From: Arcanobacterium_A bovis
Lineage (GTDB): Bacteria > Actinomycetota > Actinomycetes > Actinomycetales > Actinomycetaceae
Assembly (NCBI RefSeq): GCF_042655305.1
Contig: NZ_JBHSLR010000009.1
Direction: 5' to 3' (one strand)
Length of the DNA stretch: 64,000 bases
Shown: one piece after another, positions 52,321-61,440 of the stretch
Numbering within the stretch: the first letter of the stretch is position 1
Layout of the letters: every line of letters begins with the position of its first letter
Notes under the pieces: model-generated
The model's input: the letters and a program-made list of their open reading frames with translations, nothing else
Told to the model about the DNA's origin: nothing
Database searches by the model: none
Position numbers and translations under genes: made by a program

Positions 52321-52354
52321 GCGCGGCTTCCGTCCACGCAATTAATAGCCGCGC
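52321..52354. terminator. Weak hairpin after the metallopeptidase-like gene
   Basis: GCGCGGCT (52321-52328) pairs with AGCCGCGC (52347-52354) across an 18-nt loop, starting 3 nt after the stop. A second small AGGGA/TCCCT stem lies near 52433-52446. Both are in the gap between convergent genes; neither has a T-tract. Confidence 0.35.
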
Positions 52355-52483
52355 GAAGCAGACGGTAAATCCTCAGCAGTTCAAGCGGTAATTAGGCAGC
52401 AAACCAAGCGATAATTAACTTGCATATTCAGAAGGGATTTTCCCTCCCAATACACAACACAACCGATGATCTCGATGCAATAA

Positions 52484-54184
52484 TTAGTTTTGCACGCGCA
52501 CCCGCACTGAACTCGAATCAAAAGTATTCGAGGTAATCGGGATCCAATCGATACCCTTCGCGCCGTTAATATCTATCGAAGCAGCAACTGAGGCATAAAC
52601 CGGATCACTGGACGACAACGTTACATAGGCAGTGCCATCTGGCAGTCCAACTGGTGTTACGCCCGAAACTTCCACATCAGCAGAACTGATCCGCACGCCG
52701 TCTTCCTTATACGCAGTCCAGGTTACGGTGGTGGCAGAATCTGCCGTGATAATCAACCGCCCACTAGCAAACCCCACAGCAGCACCGCCATTGTTGAATG
52801 GACGTTGCGGCGCCAGCCAAGACACGTCAGTCTCACCCGAATCAGCAACGTATGCCACACGTGCACCGGCCGAGATTTCGCCGTCGGCTTCCACAATCAG
52901 GGAATGATCTCCCGCTTTCATGCCATCCAATGTGAGATCGAGAGTTGCTTCCGGCGCAATCGTGACGCTTTCACCACCAGGGAGAGTATTTATTTCTCCA
53001 TGGGCGCCAACCGTTTTAATCTTGACGGTTCGCACCGATTTTTCGGCATTAACCACCCGTATTGAGCCTTTAACGTGTGGATCTACCAAATCTGACTGCT
53101 GGGAAAGCCGAGTATCTGCCACGACATCTGGGCCAGACTTACCCGGTGGCAGATAGAGCCCGTTGATAAATACGGTGCGCCCAGAGTTACCGGACTTGAT
53201 AAAATCAACGCCCTTCGGCTTATAGCCTTCAAGCTGCAAAGACTGTAACGAAGCAACAAATTTGCCTGAATCAGTGCTCAGTCGCAGAGCGATACGTGGA
53301 TCTGCCGGCACAATTCCATCAAGTGCGAGGCTTTTCGTTGATCCAGGCGCCACATTGATATACTTATTTGCTCCCAGCTCAGCGCGCCCAACCGAGGTGT
53401 ATGCCTCCACATTGACCTGAATTGGATGCGTGCCAGGATTCGCAATTGCCAGTCGATTCGAGGTGCCGATTTGCGTATTTGAGCCCACCAGCCACGCCGA
53501 ATTTTGCGCCCACTGGCACGGATTAGAGGCAAGACCTCGCAAATCACCCGCATTAGCTCGATGCATCGACGATCCCATCAGATCACCGATTTCTTCGCTG
53601 GTGCGCTCCACGAGCACCGAACCATTAAGCGCCCGCACTCCCAAGGTGTTTACCGGTATCTGCGCCTGAGCCAGCAGATTTTTCGTAAATCCAAGCGATT
53701 CGCCGCCAAAGGATTTCCAGGTGAGCGCAGGAATTGGATCTCCGTCGATATTGGGCTGATACATCATGCCAGCCCAACCGGCGATCTGTTGATCGACGTT
53801 ACCAATACTGGTTCCACCAGAGATGGCAGGATGAAGCCCATCCGTGCAGGCCATGGCTTGTGTGCCACCTTGCGGCGCAACGAGTTGTATACTTTTTGCC
53901 TGCTGCTTCACTTCTGGAGCATTGAGCACGCCAACTCCGAGCGCAGCGCCCACACCGAGTACGGCCAACATACTGGTTACGGTGCGGAGTTTGATCGTCG
54001 GCATACGACGACGCACTTTCGCTTTCTGCGGAGCTTGCGGAGTTTCGTTCACATGATTCTCCTTGCCGCTACTAACGACAGTGCTCTGTGTAGTGTGCGC
54101 CGTTTCGCTGTGCAACTCTTCTCGGATCGTTTCACTCTGCACATCTTCCACCGCGTCTCGCCGCTCGTTATTCATGCTGCTCAT
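52484..54184 (-). CDS. DUF5719 family secreted/anchored protein
   Basis: Predicted extracytoplasmic protein anchored by one N-terminal helix, function unknown. The 566-residue product has a charged cytoplasmic tail of 63 residues and a membrane helix at about 68-88 (VTSMLAVLGVGAALGVGVLN). A long beta-rich domain follows with TDGLHPAISGGTSIGNVDQ at its start. I recognise the actinobacterial DUF5719 pattern. Its ATG overlaps the glycosyltransferase stop (ATGA), so the two are translationally coupled and may work together at the cell surface. Confidence 0.82.
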   Translation of the reverse strand: MSSMNNERRDAVEDVQSETIREELHSETAHTTQSTVVSSGKENHVNETPQAPQKAKVRRRMPTIKLRTVTSMLAVLGVGAALGVGVLNAPEVKQQAKSIQLVAPQGGTQAMACTDGLHPAISGGTSIGNVDQQIAGWAGMMYQPNIDGDPIPALTWKSFGGESLGFTKNLLAQAQIPVNTLGVRALNGSVLVERTSEEIGDLMGSSMHRANAGDLRGLASNPCQWAQNSAWLVGSNTQIGTSNRLAIANPGTHPIQVNVEAYTSVGRAELGANKYINVAPGSTKSLALDGIVPADPRIALRLSTDSGKFVASLQSLQLEGYKPKGVDFIKSGNSGRTVFINGLYLPPGKSGPDVVADTRLSQQSDLVDPHVKGSIRVVNAEKSVRTVKIKTVGAHGEINTLPGGESVTIAPEATLDLTLDGMKAGDHSLIVEADGEISAGARVAYVADSGETDVSWLAPQRPFNNGGAAVGFASGRLIITADSATTVTWTAYKEDGVRISSADVEVSGVTPVGLPDGTAYVTLSSSDPVYASVAASIDINGAKGIDWIPITSNTFDSSSVRVRVQN

Positions 54185-57100
54185 TGCGCCTCTCTGCGTT
54201 CAGGCCGAAGTGGCAGTGCTACTACTACCGCAATCAGTGCCACAGCCAGCTGCAAAATCAGCAGTATGGTGGCGAATGGATCCTCGTGAGTAATCCGCAG
54301 TTCGCCTACCGTTCCAGCCGGAACAGTCCATGTCTGTGCCCAGTCGCTCGGTTTAACGTCCAGTTCAACGCCATCAACTTCGGCTTTCCAGCCCGACGAC
54401 GCGCGCTCAGCAAGCACCAATGTGCTCGGCTTCGCTACTGAAATATCCGTCTTGGTGCCATATCGCAGAGCCGGAACGGACGTAACCACCCCGCCGTCGT
54501 CGGTAATTAAACGCAAAGCGGCTGCGCTGGTACGGGAGTTTTGCAGCGCCGTGACACGCCAAAACTCACCTGTCTCGTTTTCGGTAACTCGCTCCAAACC
54601 CGGCACCGCATTGAGGTAGGAGATCAGCTTGGCGCGGTCGGAGCTAACCGCGTTTTTCGACGCCGGTGGCACAAGTATCACCGAGATAGCGTGATCGCCC
54701 AGCTTAGCTGCAACTTCACGGGAACCAGCTGTAATATCTGCAATCGTTTGCTCGAGATCGGTGGTGGCGCGGTCGTCAATATCTGGGTGCTCAGCGCTAA
54801 TAGTATTCTCAACCAAAGGATCAGGACGACCGCCAATTCCTGATATAGCTCGGCCAATTGGCATCTCGTGCATTTGCAGGCCATCCATACGCCAGACCTG
54901 CGCTTCAATTCCATTTGGGAAGGCTTGCAGGGCGAGCACCCGAGAGCGCTGATCGGATTCACGATTGTTCTGCGCCAGTGCCGGCACTGACTGAGCAGGG
55001 GCAGAGTTGAGCACCGATTCGGTGGAAACTTGAATGTGAGTCCATTGCACCACAATCGCAATAATCGCAAGGGGCACAGCAAGCATAGATGTAAAGCTCA
55101 AGAGGTGTGCAAATCCAAAAGACTGCTTGCGCAGCGTCGATTTCAATCCGTGTGCGCCCATTACAATAGCGGCCACGAGACCCAACCAGCATATTGAGAG
55201 TTCCACGCCTGGCCACGCGTGCACCGTGCGCATCCCGTCAGCCGTGAAAACGCTCGATATAGGCACGTAGGTTGCAGCGAGTGCCAAGGCCATTCCTGCC
55301 ACCGCAATCAACCACGCGAATCGAATACGGAGCCAATACTGGTTACGCAAGCACGTCAGCGCTCCCACACCGACGATAACCAGTAACGGCACATACAACA
55401 GCGCATCCCAACCGCTCACCGCAAAGTTGTGGGTAACAAACCCAAACAGCACGTTGCGTGGCTGAATATTGGCAACAAAATGCGAGTTCGGCGAATTAAA
55501 TAGGGCTGGCAACCAATATGAGGGGTTGATGCTCACAAACCGAATGAGCGGCAATAATGCCACTATGCTCGGAATCGGCAACCACAACCACACGAGACGG
55601 CGATTGGCTATCAAACCGATGGCCGCCCCAACGAGCACGAAAATAAGCATAATTGGCGACGCCGCAGCCAGAGTTGCGCCTAATAGCGCAGCTATTCCAA
55701 GGGTTCCGGGCACTTTTCGCCATGCCCCAATCATCGCCCACAGCGCGAGCGGTAATAAGGTATGCACAATAACTACGTCGACATGCCCAGTAGCGTGTGC
55801 TTCGAGCAGAGATGGTGCCACAATCCACAGCAGAGCGGCAAAATAGCGAACCACCGATGACTTCGTGAAACGCCCAGCAAGAAGATACATTCCAAATGCA
55901 GCAATCGGGAATGCTACATAAAGCGTGGCAGTGATGAGCTGCCCGAGCGTGACGCCAAAGGGCGATAAAAGCACCAATATCGGCAGGTACATCGCCCAGA
56001 GTGCATCTATCGGCACAGCATATCCATCACCAGATGCAAGCCAGGATTGGCGCAGAGCTTCCCAGAGCTGCCCAGCGGTGGAATTATCTGGCAAGAGTCC
56101 CCCACCAGACAAAACACCGTCGGAAATATACGGGAGATTGAATAACAGCGCCACCAACAACGCCGAAATAAGTGTTGCCAAACCTCCCTTGCGCGTATGT
56201 AAACGCAGATTAGCTTGGGCTTGACGCGTGAGTGGGTCTGGGAGAGCAAACAGCTTCACAGCTTCCGAACGCGATTTCTTCGTTTCACGTTTCACCGCTC
56301 GAATCGTTGCACCGGTAGCTTCAAGCTCTTCTATGCCGGCAGCATTCCCACCCGCAAGCCGTAGGTTGTTCCTGCCATTTCGTATGCTCGCAAGAGCGGC
56401 AAGGATGTTCCAGCCGGCTTTGAGTTCACCGCGTGCGCGAGTGAAATCACGGAATGCGAGTCTGATCAATGCGCGTGGTATTGCCGCACACACATACCCT
56501 AACCAGGCAAAACATGCCTGCCACAACGGCATCGTGAGCAGACTATTGTAAATCTGGGCGCGGCGTCGGGCAGCAAAACTCTGATCGACACCATCAAGAG
56601 ATGTACTGTTTGCCGAGGTGTTTTCGTACGAGAGCCGTGCATGGCGAATCTGCGCGGCTGGCGCCACGATCACACGATAACCAGCAGCACGGATACGGCG
56701 TGAAAATTCCAAACCGTCGCCAAATGGCCCTAAGAATGGATCGAAACCACCGAGTTCATGGTAGACGTCGGCTCGCACGAGCATACCCGCGGTACCGATT
56801 CCGAGCACATCTTCGCGCGAATCATACTGCCCCTGATCTCGCTCGTCATAGTCGATTTCTGGAACTCGGCGGGCACTACGAGTGGCATTGATACCCACTT
56901 CAAGCAAGCGGCGGGTTCCCTCAAAATCCGAATCCCAAGAGATTTGCTTTGGCCCAATGGCACCGATGCGCGTTGAGGTTTCGCCTTTGCGGAGCAGGAC
57001 GTCAAGCGCATCCGGGTGTGCCGCACTGTCGGCGTGCAAAAACCAGTACCAGTTTCTGCTGCTTGCGGCGGTTGCCGCGGCACCGGAATCCAAGGCGTGC

Positions 57101-57528
57101 GTTACCGTAGCCTCCGCAGCGTTCGCGCCGTCCACAGTGCTCGCAGCGTTCGCTATAGCCAGCGTATCTGCATTATCCAGCGTGTCCGTGGTATCGCGGG
57201 TATCTCGCGCCGCCGCGCCTGCCGTAACGTCGTCTGACTTAATAGCGTCAAGAACACGGCTTATGCACTGACCAAAATTTTCCGCGCCTGACGTATCAAC
57301 ATAGCTCAGCCGCTCACGCGGAAAAGCTGTTGATTGTATCGCGCTATCGAGAACGTTTTTCGGAGCCTCACCACCCGAACGCGCTACATAGACATGCTGA
57401 GGAGCCCACGACTGCGCGCGCACTGCTTGCAGGGTTTGAGACAAATATTCATCGTCTTGCCCATGAGAAACAATAATGGCAAGAACATTTTCGCGCAGGA
57501 TCAGGTGTTCAGCACTTGCTGCGGCCAC
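54181..57528 (-). CDS. Large membrane glycosyltransferase, family 2 N-terminal domain
   Basis: Predicted cell-envelope glycosyltransferase of 1115 residues. The N-terminal GT2 domain (1-330) has VLAIIVSHGQDDEYLSQTLQ, the metal-binding FLHADSAAHPDA (Asp167) and GGFDPFLGPFGDGLEFSRRI. About a dozen membrane helices follow between residues 430 and 860, and the last 250 residues are extracytoplasmic with a final helix. Residues 98-158 are a low-complexity insertion (DTRDTTDTLDNADTLAIANA) within the GT2 fold. It lies 5 nt after whiB and overlaps the DUF5719 gene. Acceptor and sugar are unknown. Confidence 0.88.
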   Translation of the reverse strand: MAAASAEHLILRENVLAIIVSHGQDDEYLSQTLQAVRAQSWAPQHVYVARSGGEAPKNVLDSAIQSTAFPRERLSYVDTSGAENFGQCISRVLDAIKSDDVTAGAAARDTRDTTDTLDNADTLAIANAASTVDGANAAEATVTHALDSGAAATAASSRNWYWFLHADSAAHPDALDVLLRKGETSTRIGAIGPKQISWDSDFEGTRRLLEVGINATRSARRVPEIDYDERDQGQYDSREDVLGIGTAGMLVRADVYHELGGFDPFLGPFGDGLEFSRRIRAAGYRVIVAPAAQIRHARLSYENTSANSTSLDGVDQSFAARRRAQIYNSLLTMPLWQACFAWLGYVCAAIPRALIRLAFRDFTRARGELKAGWNILAALASIRNGRNNLRLAGGNAAGIEELEATGATIRAVKRETKKSRSEAVKLFALPDPLTRQAQANLRLHTRKGGLATLISALLVALLFNLPYISDGVLSGGGLLPDNSTAGQLWEALRQSWLASGDGYAVPIDALWAMYLPILVLLSPFGVTLGQLITATLYVAFPIAAFGMYLLAGRFTKSSVVRYFAALLWIVAPSLLEAHATGHVDVVIVHTLLPLALWAMIGAWRKVPGTLGIAALLGATLAAASPIMLIFVLVGAAIGLIANRRLVWLWLPIPSIVALLPLIRFVSINPSYWLPALFNSPNSHFVANIQPRNVLFGFVTHNFAVSGWDALLYVPLLVIVGVGALTCLRNQYWLRIRFAWLIAVAGMALALAATYVPISSVFTADGMRTVHAWPGVELSICWLGLVAAIVMGAHGLKSTLRKQSFGFAHLLSFTSMLAVPLAIIAIVVQWTHIQVSTESVLNSAPAQSVPALAQNNRESDQRSRVLALQAFPNGIEAQVWRMDGLQMHEMPIGRAISGIGGRPDPLVENTISAEHPDIDDRATTDLEQTIADITAGSREVAAKLGDHAISVILVPPASKNAVSSDRAKLISYLNAVPGLERVTENETGEFWRVTALQNSRTSAAALRLITDDGGVVTSVPALRYGTKTDISVAKPSTLVLAERASSGWKAEVDGVELDVKPSDWAQTWTVPAGTVGELRITHEDPFATILLILQLAVALIAVVVALPLRPERREAQ

Positions 57529-57533
57529 GAAAA

Positions 57534-57899
57534 CTATCGACTTCCGCCTTGAGCGATCTTGCGCTCGCGCGACATCCGCTTGCGATCATTATCTGAGGTA
57601 CCGCCCCAGATCCCGTGCCGAATATCATTGGTGACGGCGTAATCAAGGCATTCAGCGCGAACTGAACAGCCGCTACACACCGACGTTGCTGGCGCAGTAG
57701 ATCCGCCCTTTTCTGGATAGAAAATATCGGGATCAGTTTGGGCGCACAGCGCATCTTCCATCCAAGAAAGATCTGGCAGACCGCTACTCGTACCATAGCC
57801 AAGGTTGAAAATCCCTTGCATGAGGCTCTGAGCTACTTGTGCGTCAAGACCCGCCGAGTCGGCCGTGCGTTTACGGCTGTCGGAAGCATCGTGCAACAT
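57534..57899 (-). CDS. WhiB family iron-sulfur transcription factor (WhiB2/WhmD-like)
   Basis: Iron-sulfur protein of the actinobacterial WhiB family; WhiB2-type members control septation and cell wall genes. The 121-residue product has the four cluster cysteines at 52, 75, 78 and 84 (C-x22-C-x2-C-x5-C), the turn GIWGG (96-100) and a basic tail (DRKRMSRERK). The first 45 residues are variable. Its position before the glycosyltransferase and DUF5719 genes, with a 5-nt gap, resembles the whiB2 neighbourhood, which supports the subgroup. Confidence 0.93.
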   Translation of the reverse strand: MLHDASDSRKRTADSAGLDAQVAQSLMQGIFNLGYGTSSGLPDLSWMEDALCAQTDPDIFYPEKGGSTAPATSVCSGCSVRAECLDYAVTNDIRHGIWGGTSDNDRKRMSRERKIAQGGSR

Positions 57900-58137
57900 A
57901 GATTCGCCCCTTCTGAGATTTCTTTTACTATGTAAATTACACGCGTGTTATACACCAAAAGTCAAGACGATAAGGCAAACTGCACTATTTCATTTTTGGC
58001 TTGAAATCTGCTATCCAGTTTGTGCTAGTGAATGACATCTGCCGTTTCAACGCAAAACGCTGGTTTAACGCCCGTTCATGAGTGTTGTCCGCTCTCACGC
58101 ACCACATTCATCGTCGATTTATGGAAATATGGAAGGC
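57900..58137. other. Divergent gap between whiB and the TIGR03089 gene
   Basis: About 240 nt. It must hold the whiB promoter leftward and one for the rightward gene. AT-rich stretches (TTTACTATGTAAATTACA around 57925-57942) are visible, the latter nearly palindromic, and could be a promoter or operator. No gene or hairpin is supported. Confidence 0.35.
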
Positions 58138-58899
58138 ATGCATACTCCGCTTGAGCTATATCGCACACTCGTTACGTCTGGCACTACGCCTGCCCTTATT
58201 TGGTACGGCGAAATTTCGCGCATTGAGCTCTCTGGAAAGGTGTGCGCTAATCACATTGCCAAGATTGCCAATTTCCTCTCCGAAGAGTGTGAGGTTGTTC
58301 CCACCACGCCAGTTCTGCTCGATCTGCCCGCGCATTGGAAGACGGTCTTATGGTCGGTTTCAGCGCTTGTTTGTGGTGCTCACGTGAGATTTATTGGCAA
58401 TTTTTCCGACGACGAACGACGCCGTACCTTACGCGAAACTGGCCGCGATGCCGTCGTCGTTACCTCCGATCCGCACCGCGTAGCGCAAGATTACGACGGC
58501 GATTTCCTCATCGCACTCAACCTGTCCGATTTGGCGCTGAGCTGGGACGGAGCGGATCTTCCAACACAGGTTTACGATGGCGCCGCCGAAGTTCTCGGAT
58601 ATGCCGATGCTCTGCTCGTGGACGCAGATTCGGGCGAATCGAATTTCCGTGAACTGATGTGCGAATCGGAATGCTCGCCCGATGCGCACGAAAACAGCCA
58701 ACATCTGATGGAGAATATTCTCACCTCTCCCAATGAGTCCGCCAAGGCCGCTTTGATCAGTGATCCTGCCGCTCAGCACGCCCTTTATGCAAGTTATCTC
58801 AGCTGGGAGCAGCAAGGTACCTTGGTGGTGGTTGCGCGTCAAGGTGCCGATTTGGCGACGATTGCGCGCGAAGAAAAGGCACAAATTCTCAATTTTTGA
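58138..58899 (+). CDS. TIGR03089 family protein
   Basis: Conserved actinobacterial protein of unknown function that looks like a shortened acyl-adenylate-synthetase N-terminal domain. The 253-residue product starts MHTPLELYRTLVTSGTTPAL and has FLSEECEVVPTTPVLLDLPA, then TVLWSVSALVCGAHVRFIGN and DAVVVTSDPHR, the usual TIGR03089 order. No phosphate-binding loop of full AMP-binding enzymes is visible, so catalysis is doubtful. The start is uncertain; ATGs at 58078 and 58129 are in frame. rmlA begins 46 nt downstream. Confidence 0.8.
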   Translation: MHTPLELYRTLVTSGTTPALIWYGEISRIELSGKVCANHIAKIANFLSEECEVVPTTPVLLDLPAHWKTVLWSVSALVCGAHVRFIGNFSDDERRRTLRETGRDAVVVTSDPHRVAQDYDGDFLIALNLSDLALSWDGADLPTQVYDGAAEVLGYADALLVDADSGESNFRELMCESECSPDAHENSQHLMENILTSPNESAKAALISDPAAQHALYASYLSWEQQGTLVVVARQGADLATIAREEKAQILNF

Positions 58900-58945
58900 G
58901 CAAATACGCTCGCAATACCGCGCATTGTCCGGTACAAATAAATAT

Positions 58946-59815
58946 ATGCGAGGAATTATTTTGGCCGGCGGGTCCGGCACACGTTTACATCCAATCACTC
59001 TTGGCACGTCCAAGCAGCTCGTTCCTGTGTACGACAAGCCAATGATCTACTACCCCATGACCACCCTCATGCTCGCCGGTATCCAAGATATTCTTGTGAT
59101 CACCACGCCGCATGACATGGATCAGTTCCAGCGTCTGTTGGGCAACGGATCCCAGCTGGGCGTAAATCTTTCCTACACCGTGCAGGAGGAGCCAAACGGG
59201 CTCGCTCAAGCTTTCGTGCTTGGTGCCTCGCACATTGGGAATGAGCCAGCCGCACTGGTATTGGGCGATAACATTTTCTATGGTCACGGTATGGGCACGA
59301 AGTTGCGCCGCCATGTTAATCCCGACGGCGGTGCGGTATTCGCGTACCACGTGAACGATCCAGAGCGCTACGGCGTGGTGGAGTTTGATGAGAACTTCCG
59401 CGCGCTGTCCATCGAAGAGAAGCCGGCAAAGCCAAAGTCGAATTACGCTGTTCCTGGTTTGTATTTCTACGATAACGACGTTGTTGATATCGCCAAGAAT
59501 CTCAAGCCTTCGGCTCGTGGCGAGTACGAGATTACCGATGTTAATAAGGTATATCTCGAGGCTGGAAAGCTGGCAGTGGAAGTGCTTCCACGTGGAACCG
59601 CTTGGCTCGACACTGGCACATTTGATTCGCTGGCAGACGCCACATCCTTTGTACGCACTGTTGAGGCGCGTCAAGGTCTTAAGATTGGCTGCCCAGAGGA
59701 AGTTGCATGGCGCATGGGCTTCTTGAATGACGAAGAACTTGCTGAGCGCGCCGAGCCATTGCGCAAATCGGGCTATGGCGAGTACCTCATGCAGATTCTG
59801 AGCCAAGGGAAGTAA
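58946..59815 (+). CDS. rmlA: Glucose-1-phosphate thymidylyltransferase
   Basis: Makes dTDP-glucose, the first step towards dTDP-rhamnose and other deoxysugars. I start at MRGIILAGGSGTRLHPITLG; a longer open frame adds 62 residues from the end of the previous gene. The 289-residue product has the nucleotide-binding GGSGTRLHP, then SKQLVPVYDKPMIYYPMTTL, LGDNIFYGHG and VEFDENFRALSIEEKPAKPK. Length is exactly that of RmlA. No Shine-Dalgarno is visible; TACAAAT lies 7 nt before the ATG, a leaderless candidate. rmlB, rmlC and rmlD are not in the window. Confidence 0.96.
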   Translation: MRGIILAGGSGTRLHPITLGTSKQLVPVYDKPMIYYPMTTLMLAGIQDILVITTPHDMDQFQRLLGNGSQLGVNLSYTVQEEPNGLAQAFVLGASHIGNEPAALVLGDNIFYGHGMGTKLRRHVNPDGGAVFAYHVNDPERYGVVEFDENFRALSIEEKPAKPKSNYAVPGLYFYDNDVVDIAKNLKPSARGEYEITDVNKVYLEAGKLAVEVLPRGTAWLDTGTFDSLADATSFVRTVEARQGLKIGCPEEVAWRMGFLNDEELAERAEPLRKSGYGEYLMQILSQGK

Positions 59816-59868
59816 AACCGGCTCAGTGTCTGAAGCCAATAAACAATAATACAAGCGCTAAACCAAAC

Positions 59869-59904
59869 GGGTGGTGGGTAATTCCGGAGAATTACCCACC
59901 ACCC
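59869..59904. terminator. Perfect 16-bp hairpin between rmlA and a convergent gene
   Basis: Arms GGGTGGTGGGTAATTC (59869-59884) and its complement (59889-59904) flank a CGGA tetraloop. It lies 54 nt after rmlA, between convergent genes, and has no T-tract on either side. Sequence is similar in style to 35901-35946. Confidence 0.65.
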
Positions 59905-59967
59905 AATGTCTTCCACAGGGATTCTGCAACAACACACATTAAAAGTGTGGCATCTTAAATATGAGTG

Positions 59968-61209
59968 CTACCGTAGCTTTTGCGGAGCAACGTTACTTCC
60001 AATCGCCTCGCCTCGCTTTGGGTCCATTTCGCCGTGCGACGTGGCATTTTTCGAAAAAAGACAATAAGAATACCATGCATAGGCACCTACATTGACAACG
60101 CCGAGGACGATGAGTGGAACGTCTCCTCCGCCAAATAAAGCCAGACCGTACAAAAACATGTCAAGAACTGCAACAATAACCGCGTAAGGAATCAGCTTGT
60201 TATCAATGAACGAACCAGCAACAAGCAAAATTAACAACACATACGCGTATCGATCGTGCATTGCTGGTAAGAACATGACGCAAGTCCAAATGCCCCACGC
60301 ACCCACTTTGGTTATGTTCACTCCACGCGACATATCGATTTTCTGCGCATGAACCAGATACATGCCAACGAAGAGCACAACGGCTGCCAATATCACTGCC
60401 GTATGTTTCAAAGCAAAATATGGAACATCGCCGTATTTGGAAACCACGGACCAAAAACTCGGATAGTTGAGGTACATGGACTTCCATATATCAGTTTGAT
60501 CGAAATATAGTTTAAACGGCGTGAGCAAGTCTCTTCCCGCCATGATTGCAGGCAGACAAGGAACGTAGAAACCGATTAGCGCCCAGATACTGTGGAAAAT
60601 ACTAATGCGCTTCGTCGTCATATAAAGGATAACGAACAACGGCAAGATGAATACAGTTTGTAGTTTGAACGCAAAGGCTAGCCCTAAAAAGAAGGATGCC
60701 CAACGCGGTCTATCTTGAATCAAGAAAGACACAGAGAATAGGACGAAACTCGTATAAATTGCATCCGATTGGCCCCAAAACGCAGAATTAAGCCACACAC
60801 TCGGCACCCATAAGACGACCAAGAATACACACCAGTATGTCATCTTCGGCAGATTAGGATTGTGCGTTTTAACCAACTCATACCCTGCAAAAGCCAGAAT
60901 AAAATCGAAAATTAGGGCAGGAATTTTGATAAGAGTAAGCGGCTGTGCCCATGCACTTAGGTATGTTAAGCCGGACATAATCGTTTGGTACGGCAGGTTA
61001 TAGTCTCCTACTTGGTGGTCCAGATAGAAGAAACCTCCTCCGGCCCTAATTTCCTCGAACCACGGAACGATGAAACCAGTTGTGTCACCGGATGGATTTT
61101 TCAATCCGAGAATTCGGATCAGCACCGCCCCTGCAATCACACCAATAATCAACAGGACATGCAGATGTTCTGTAATTAATTTCAGTGCCTTTTGTTCAAA
61201 TTTTGTCAT
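59968..61209 (-). CDS. GT-C type membrane glycosyltransferase (Gpi18-like)
   Basis: Predicted polytopic membrane glycosyltransferase using a lipid-linked sugar. The 413-residue product has about ten membrane helices, an early acidic loop (ILGLKNPSGDTTGFIVPWF, Asp at 43), and the signature NSAFWGQSDAIYTSFVLFSV around residue 140. GRDLLTPFKLYFDQT and PAMHDRYAYVLLILLV also match the mannosyltransferase family related to eukaryotic Gpi18. It is transcribed leftward, divergent from the glycan genes. Sugar and acceptor are unknown. Confidence 0.82.
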   Translation of the reverse strand: MTKFEQKALKLITEHLHVLLIIGVIAGAVLIRILGLKNPSGDTTGFIVPWFEEIRAGGGFFYLDHQVGDYNLPYQTIMSGLTYLSAWAQPLTLIKIPALIFDFILAFAGYELVKTHNPNLPKMTYWCVFLVVLWVPSVWLNSAFWGQSDAIYTSFVLFSVSFLIQDRPRWASFFLGLAFAFKLQTVFILPLFVILYMTTKRISIFHSIWALIGFYVPCLPAIMAGRDLLTPFKLYFDQTDIWKSMYLNYPSFWSVVSKYGDVPYFALKHTAVILAAVVLFVGMYLVHAQKIDMSRGVNITKVGAWGIWTCVMFLPAMHDRYAYVLLILLVAGSFIDNKLIPYAVIVAVLDMFLYGLALFGGGDVPLIVLGVVNVGAYAWYSYCLFSKNATSHGEMDPKRGEAIGSNVAPQKLR

Positions 61210-61440
61210 TAACGCTTCCCTAATGCTAAAGGCTATAATAATCAGCCAAGTAGCAGCCTTGCAGAAATCAGTGGGCTTAAACTGTAACTGAATTATAATA
61301 TAAACACATATTTACTGTAACAAAATATGGCGACACCCTTATCGAAGTGAGATTTATTCACATTTCACAGGCGAAAGCCTCAAATCTCAAGACGAGCTGA
61401 TACGATATTCCATGTTACAAAAGATGAATTGGAGTTCTGG
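61210..61440. other. AT-rich divergent gap upstream of the glycan genes
   Basis: About 230 nt between divergent units. It is clearly more AT-rich than its surroundings (for example TTATAATATAAACACATA at 61291-61308). It probably carries promoters in both directions. I see no hairpin or gene. Confidence 0.35.

Noticed and set aside
58760..58945. N-terminal extension of RmlA by 62 codons
   Set aside because: It comes from the end of the TIGR03089 gene in another frame; RmlA proteins begin at MRGIILAGGSGTR.
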